Assembly (NCBI GenBank): GCA_038230775.1
Contig: JBBRMQ010000191.1
Location: 1-8,526 of the forward strand
Source: JBBRMQ01 sp038230775
GTDB lineage: Bacteria; Acidobacteriota; Thermoanaerobaculia; Gp7-AA8
Reading direction: 5' to 3'
Length of the DNA stretch: 8,526 bases
The notes under the pieces were generated by a model, which was given only the letters and a program-made list of their open reading frames with translations, did no database searches and was not told the origin of the DNA. This document shows, piece after piece, positions 5,573 through 8,526 of the stretch. The position numbers were made by a program, and so were the translations under genes. Within the stretch, counting starts at the first letter, position 1; every line of letters begins with the position of its first letter.

Positions 5573-6511
5573 ATGTTGCGACGCGTCGCGTTCACCGCGG
5601 TGTTCAGTCTGGCCACGACGATGTTCGCGGATGCGATCCCGACGAACTTCTTTCCGCAACCGAATTTCAGCGGGACACCCGTTCGCGCGGCGGTCCCCTC
5701 CTGTCCGGACGTCGCCGCGCAGCGCTGCTTCGCGCCCGCGATGCCGTTCTCGATCCTCTCCGTGAAGCCGGGCGGCGCGACGCAGCGGCGGAACGGTTCC
5801 CTCGAGCGCAACTGGGTTTCTGTGGCAATGTTTGAGCTGCCGAACTATCGCGGGATCTGCGTGGCGTTCAAACGCGACACCCCCTCGTTCGCCGACACCA
5901 TCCTCGGCTCCCGCCCTGTCGGGTCGTTCCTCGTCGGACAGGAATGCCCGGCGCAGGTCGTCCTCTACTCCGATGCGCATTACGCCGGCAGCGCAATCGG
6001 ACTCACCGGTTCCGTGCCTGCGCTGGCATCGGTGAACTTCAACGACATCGCTTCATCGGTGCGGATGAACGGGGCGGCCAGCGTCGCGTTGTTCGAGGAC
6101 AACAACTACCAGGGGCGCTGCGTGACGATTCGCGCCGATACGCCGGCGATCTCCACCGGCACGAACATCGAAGAGAAGGTTTCGTCCGCGATCGTGAACG
6201 GCCGATGCCCGACCAGTTTCCGCGTGACGATCGTCAACGCCGCGAAGTACACGCTGTCGTATCGCCTGGCGCGCGGTCAGAACGGGACACTCGCCCCATC
6301 CGACGCGAAAGACTTCGAATTCGTCCACAACGAGAGCGGCCGCGAACAGAGCGTCCCGATTTCGCTTACCGCGCTGGACGCCGCCGGCAAGACCGTCGCG
6401 ACGTTTTTCAACATGCGGGTCGCCGACGAGGTGAAGATCACTGCGACAGGAACACTTCCGAATGGCACCGTGGCAGGCGCGACGTGCGAGCCTGCGTCAG
6501 CGTGCCGGTGA
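5573..6511 (+). CDS. Secreted beta/gamma-crystallin-like protein with extra C-terminal domain
   Basis: The 312-aa product has a signal peptide (about residues 1-21, MLRRVAFTAVFSLATTMFAD then A). Three Greek-key openings of the (F/Y)xxxx(Y)xG type are visible: FELPNYRG (87-94), YSDAHYAG (132-139) and FEDNNYQG (174-181). FPQPNFSG (27-34) is a possible fourth. NDIASS (157-162) fits the calcium-binding consensus (N/D)(N/D)xx(S/T)S. The partner site EEKVSS (200-205) has glutamates in place of the expected N/D pair. Residues about 215-312 form a separate beta-rich domain I do not recognise. Eight cysteines (44, 52, 96, 125, 183, 212, 305, 311) suggest disulfides in an exported protein. Microbial relatives bind calcium or inhibit proteases; no specific role can be assigned here. 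The gene is divergent from the Ig-like gene and ends 15 bp inside the opposing gene. Confidence 0.88.
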   Translation: MLRRVAFTAVFSLATTMFADAIPTNFFPQPNFSGTPVRAAVPSCPDVAAQRCFAPAMPFSILSVKPGGATQRRNGSLERNWVSVAMFELPNYRGICVAFKRDTPSFADTILGSRPVGSFLVGQECPAQVVLYSDAHYAGSAIGLTGSVPALASVNFNDIASSVRMNGAASVALFEDNNYQGRCVTIRADTPAISTGTNIEEKVSSAIVNGRCPTSFRVTIVNAAKYTLSYRLARGQNGTLAPSDAKDFEFVHNESGREQSVPISLTALDAAGKTVATFFNMRVADEVKITATGTLPNGTVAGATCEPASACR

Positions 6512-7132
6512 TGTCGCCCGCCGGCGCGCTTTGATCACCACCGAAAGCTCGTCGTTCCGGATGTTGACGAAACGCAGTTTGATGCGCCCTTCATCATCGA
6601 GCGTGATCGTCGCCGGGGTGTTCACCGATGTGAGCAGCCATCCCGCGGGGAGCGTGACTTCGTTAAGCGGACGACCGAGGGTGCGCTTCCAGAGCAGGCC
6701 GCCGTCCTCTTCGATGTAGCCAACAGGATCGGTGTAAGTCTCGCGTACGCGCACCCGCGTCGATCGACCTTCGGCCACCGGCTCCGCGAGATCGCCCTGC
6801 ACCGCGACCGAGTCCGGCTCCACTTTGTTCGGGTAGTAGTCGAGCGCGTTGACGTCCTTGCCCGACACGTTGTGCGTCACGAGATCTTTTCCCGTGTCGA
6901 GGTCGGTCATCTTCGCGTCGGGCGAGACGACGCTGCCTTTGCGAACGAAGCTGTGTACCGAGGCCTGCCCCGGCCGGCTGACGGTGAAGTCATGCGCGAT
7001 GCGGAACTGATGCGTCGAGGGATCGAGGAGCCAGTAACTGATCTCGCGATCCTGCTCGGCGCGATGAAACGATTCCTGCGCCACGAGCGAAAGCGGAAGC
7101 AGCGCGATGCAAAGGAAGATCGCCTTCTTCAC
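6497..7132 (-). CDS. Secreted protein of unrecognised family, paralogue of the upstream gene
   Basis: The 211-aa product has a signal peptide (MKKAIFLCIALLPLSLVA, cut before Q19). It starts at GTG, overlapping the upstream stop by 4 nt (GTGA, 7129-7132). GGAGG (complement of 7138-7142) lies 5 nt before the start. It is clearly related to the gene just upstream: HQF (41-43), GKDL (81-84), VSGK, TRVRVRETYTD (125-135), EEDGGLLWKRTLGRPLN (141-157), LPAGW (161-165), GRIKLRFVNIRNDEL (182-196) and ARRR (202-205) all recur there. The alternating pattern suggests all-beta structure. No enzyme motif and no cysteine pairs are visible. I do not recognise the family. A periplasmic or surface location and partnership with its paralogue are inferred. 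Its last 15 bp overlap the end of the crystallin-like gene. Confidence 0.82.
   Translation of the reverse strand: MKKAIFLCIALLPLSLVAQESFHRAEQDREISYWLLDPSTHQFRIAHDFTVSRPGQASVHSFVRKGSVVSPDAKMTDLDTGKDLVTHNVSGKDVNALDYYPNKVEPDSVAVQGDLAEPVAEGRSTRVRVRETYTDPVGYIEEDGGLLWKRTLGRPLNEVTLPAGWLLTSVNTPATITLDDEGRIKLRFVNIRNDELSVVIKARRRATSPAR
6500..6535 (+). terminator. Candidate terminator overlapping the crystallin-like gene stop
   Basis: Positions 6500-6508 (GCGTGCCGG) pair with 6521-6529 (CCGGCGCGC) over 9 bp including one G-U, with a 12-nt loop. TTTGAT follows (6530-6535). The hairpin contains the TGA of the plus-strand gene and lies in the last codons of the minus-strand gene. The T tract is short. Confidence 0.35.
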
Positions 7133-7722
7133 GGCCGCCTCCGTGCGGTGATCGTCACCGGCAACTGGTCATCGCGATCATTGACGAAGCTCACGCGTAC
7201 GCGCCCGTCGGGATCGGTGCTGACGATCGCCGGAGATGCGGATCCGACGAGCTCCCACGACTTCGGCAGGAGCACCACGTTGCGCTTGATGCCGAGAGGG
7301 CGATCGAAGATGAGGAGTCCGTCTTTGACGAAGTAGGACGGCGCATCGGTGTACGTCTTGATGATGCGGATCCGCGTCTCGCCGCCCTTCGGCACCGGCC
7401 CGGGAAGATGAACGCGAATGAACTGCGCGTCATCCGCCGTCTTGGCCGGGACCAGCCCGCTCACTTTCGCTTCCTTGCCGCTCACGACCTCGAACTGCAG
7501 GTCTTTTCCACTCGTGCGAGCGAGGACCCGCTCTTTCGTCGCGATCGACCCCACCCTGATCGGATTGAAAAACAGTTCCGCGCCTTCGCGGTCCTGCGTC
7601 ACGTCGTACGTGATCGCGAACTGATGGCTTTCCGGTGGCTGCAGATCGTAGAGCGTGAACTCATCCGCCGCGAACAGCGGCGCGGATACGAAGAGAGCGA
7701 GGGCGAGCGAAAGCCGGCTCAT
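7129..7722 (-). CDS. Secreted protein of unrecognised family, first of a tandem paralogue pair
   Basis: The 197-aa product has a signal peptide (MSRLSLALALFVSAPLFA, then AD). The mature part looks all-beta. Landmarks shared with its downstream paralogue are SHQFAI (32-37), SGKDL (71-75), VSGK (80-83), TRIRIIKTYTD (116-126), KDGLLIFDRPLG (133-144), LPKSW (152-156), GRVRVSFVNDRDDQL (173-187) and ARRR (193-196). There are no cysteines, no lipobox and no obvious catalytic triad. It begins 10 nt after the stop of the Lys/Ala-rich gene with only a weak GAG-type ribosome site, and ends in a GTGA overlap with the next gene. The three genes are probably one operon. The family is unknown to me; the conserved C-terminal half may be a binding or assembly module (inference). 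Confidence 0.85.
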   Translation of the reverse strand: MSRLSLALALFVSAPLFAADEFTLYDLQPPESHQFAITYDVTQDREGAELFFNPIRVGSIATKERVLARTSGKDLQFEVVSGKEAKVSGLVPAKTADDAQFIRVHLPGPVPKGGETRIRIIKTYTDAPSYFVKDGLLIFDRPLGIKRNVVLLPKSWELVGSASPAIVSTDPDGRVRVSFVNDRDDQLPVTITARRRP

Positions 7723-7732
7723 CGTGGCGCGC

Positions 7733-7963
7733 TCAGATCGATTTCGCGGCCTTCTTGAGCCTCTTGGCGGACGCGGTCAGCGCGGTTTTCGCGGCGCCGC
7801 GCGCGGCCTTCTTCAACTGCTTCACTTTCGGTGCTGCGGCCTTCTTCATCGCCTTGATCCGCGGCTTCGCGGCCTTCTCGATCGCAACGATCGCTTCGCC
7901 GCCCTTCTTCACGGCCTGATTCGCGATCTTCGTCGCAGTCTTCTTCATTTTCTTCGTATCCAT
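7733..7963 (-). CDS. Small Lys/Ala-rich basic protein, histone H1-like composition
   Basis: The 76-aa product contains 21 Lys, 20 Ala, 3 Arg and only 3 acidic residues. It has KKAA/AAK repeats such as MKKAAAPKVKQLKKAARGAA (39-58) and KRLKKAAKSI at the end. There is no signal peptide. ATG 7963 is chosen over longer in-frame starts because GGAGGAG (complement of 7971-7977) lies 7 nt upstream and composition changes sharply at this point. Proteins of this make-up are usually histone H1-like or other nucleoid-associated DNA-binding proteins, and a DNA or RNA compaction role is inferred. An amphipathic, phasin-like or membrane-active peptide is an alternative. It leads the run that continues into the two secreted paralogues, an odd pairing of a cytoplasmic basic protein with exported ones. 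Confidence 0.82.
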   Translation of the reverse strand: MDTKKMKKTATKIANQAVKKGGEAIVAIEKAAKPRIKAMKKAAAPKVKQLKKAARGAAKTALTASAKRLKKAAKSI

Positions 7964-7977
7964 CTTTTTTCTCCTCC

Positions 7978-8168
7978 GTTGTTGTCGTCTCGATGGTTGC
8001 ATGGAGTGCACCATCGTGTCGAGGCGGCTATTCCGCAGGTGCGATAGAGAAAGCTGTGGAAATCGTTGTTCAAAAGTCCCGGATCGCGGGGGAAAACATG
8101 CCGCGGCAGCGAATTGCACAACGCATGGTGCGGATGAAGTGTTATTCAATGAGCGGCGACGATTTCTC
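7978..8168. other. Divergent intergenic region with an imperfect hairpin
   Basis: About 190 nt separate the ribosome sites of two divergent genes, and both promoters should lie here. CGATGGTTGCA (7991-8001) pairs with TGCACCATCG (8007-8016) over 10 bp with one bulged T and a 5-nt loop, inside the leader of the Lys/Ala-rich gene. I found no hexamer pair good enough to call as a promoter on either strand. The weak options are TTGAAC on the minus strand near 8070 and TTGCAC at 8114-8119 on the plus strand. No credible small gene is seen. Confidence 0.4.
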
Positions 8169-8182
8169 AGGAGGTTGATCCC

Positions 8183-8526
8183 ATGAGACGAATGATCCTG
8201 GCAGTGCTTTTCCTCGCCGCCTGCACCACGGTGCAGCCGCCGAAACCGCAGGTCGCACGCGTGTGGCACGGCGTGGTGCCGGCGGCGCGCGCCGATGAGT
8301 ATCAGCAGTATCTCTTCGAGAGCGGCATCAAGAAAATCCGCGCCATCCCCGGGAACCTCGGCGCCGAAATGCTGCGTCGAGAAATGGGTGACCGCACCGA
8401 GTTCATCGTGATCTCGTACTGGCCATCACTCGAATCGATCAAGGCGTTCGCCGGGGAGGACATCTCGAAAGCGCATTTTCTTCCTCGCGATCGGGAGTAC
8501 CTGATCGATCCCGACCTCGAGGTCAA
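8183..8526 (+). CDS. Lipoprotein with ABM-like (dimeric alpha/beta barrel) domain, 3' end outside window
   Basis: 114 codons are present and the frame is open at the window edge. AGGAGG (8169-8174) lies 8 nt before ATG, an optimal ribosome site. MRRMILAVLFLAAC has a lipobox (LAAC, Cys14), with Thr at +2 favouring outer-membrane sorting. A short Pro-rich linker (TTVQPPKPQ) follows. From about residue 24 the sequence fits the antibiotic-biosynthesis-monooxygenase-like fold: ARVWHGVVPAARADEYQQYL, then an IPGN turn, EMLRREMGDRTEFIVISYW, SLESIKAFAGEDISKAHFLP and REYLIDPDLEV. Such domains are normally small, cytoplasmic and homodimeric. Some are heme-degrading or quinone-forming oxygenases, but many have no known activity. 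Membrane anchoring of this fold is unusual. No catalytic assignment is possible. Confidence 0.85.
   Translation, partial: MRRMILAVLFLAACTTVQPPKPQVARVWHGVVPAARADEYQQYLFESGIKKIRAIPGNLGAEMLRREMGDRTEFIVISYWPSLESIKAFAGEDISKAHFLPRDREYLIDPDLEV

Noticed and set aside
5503..5811. 103-residue N-terminal extension of the Ig-like protein from an ATG at 5811
   Set aside because: It would overlap the crystallin-like gene antisense and cross the divergent promoters; the signal peptide begins at 5502.
7964..8269. 102-residue N-terminal extension of the Lys/Ala-rich protein
   Set aside because: It overlaps the lipoprotein gene antisense, and the strong GGAGGAG site points to ATG 7963.
8302..8526. 74-aa minus-strand frame at the right edge
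   Set aside because: It is antisense to the lipoprotein gene, which has an ideal ribosome site, a lipobox and a recognisable domain.

Overview
The window is high-GC DNA from a Gram-negative bacterium. A TonB-dependent outer-membrane receptor, a lipobox lipoprotein and many Sec-type signal peptides imply an outer membrane. No phage, insertion-sequence or CRISPR material is visible. The protein flavour (unnamed secreted beta-sandwich proteins, paralogues ending in ARRR, an Ala/Lys-rich basic protein) reminds me of Acidobacteriota-type genomes, but that is an impression; no marker gene settles the taxon.

Layout. A stand-alone tRNA-Thr(CGU) gene (97-172) has a clear sigma70-like promoter and its own intrinsic terminator. 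About 200 nt containing several small hairpins follow. Next come two translationally coupled plus-strand genes (420-1405): a two-TM protein with a C-terminal beta-sandwich, and a soluble arrestin-like beta-sandwich protein starting at TTG. They converge on a minus-strand run read 5502 to 1479: a secreted Ig-like protein, a TonB-dependent receptor (52 nt later) and a YcaQ/AlkX-type DNA glycosylase (3 nt later).

A 70-bp divergent intergenic region (5503-5572) separates that run from a secreted beta/gamma-crystallin-like protein (5573-6511). Both genes there seem to have little or no 5' leader, and a CCGGAC-N17-GTCCGG dyad lies between them. The crystallin gene overlaps by 15 bp, tail to tail, the end of a second minus-strand run read 7963 to 6497. 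That run is a 76-aa Lys/Ala-rich basic protein followed by two secreted tandem paralogues of an unrecognised family, joined by a GTGA overlap. A divergent gene at the right edge (8183 onward) encodes a lipoprotein with an antibiotic-biosynthesis-monooxygenase-like (ABM) domain, cut by the window end.

How the genes work together. Most products are predicted to act in the envelope. The firmest functional assignments are the tRNA, the TonB receptor, the YcaQ/AlkX glycosylase and the crystallin fold. The most novel-looking items are the secreted paralogue pair, the membrane/soluble beta-sandwich pair, and the receptor-glycosylase linkage. I see no convincing complete new defence or mobile system.
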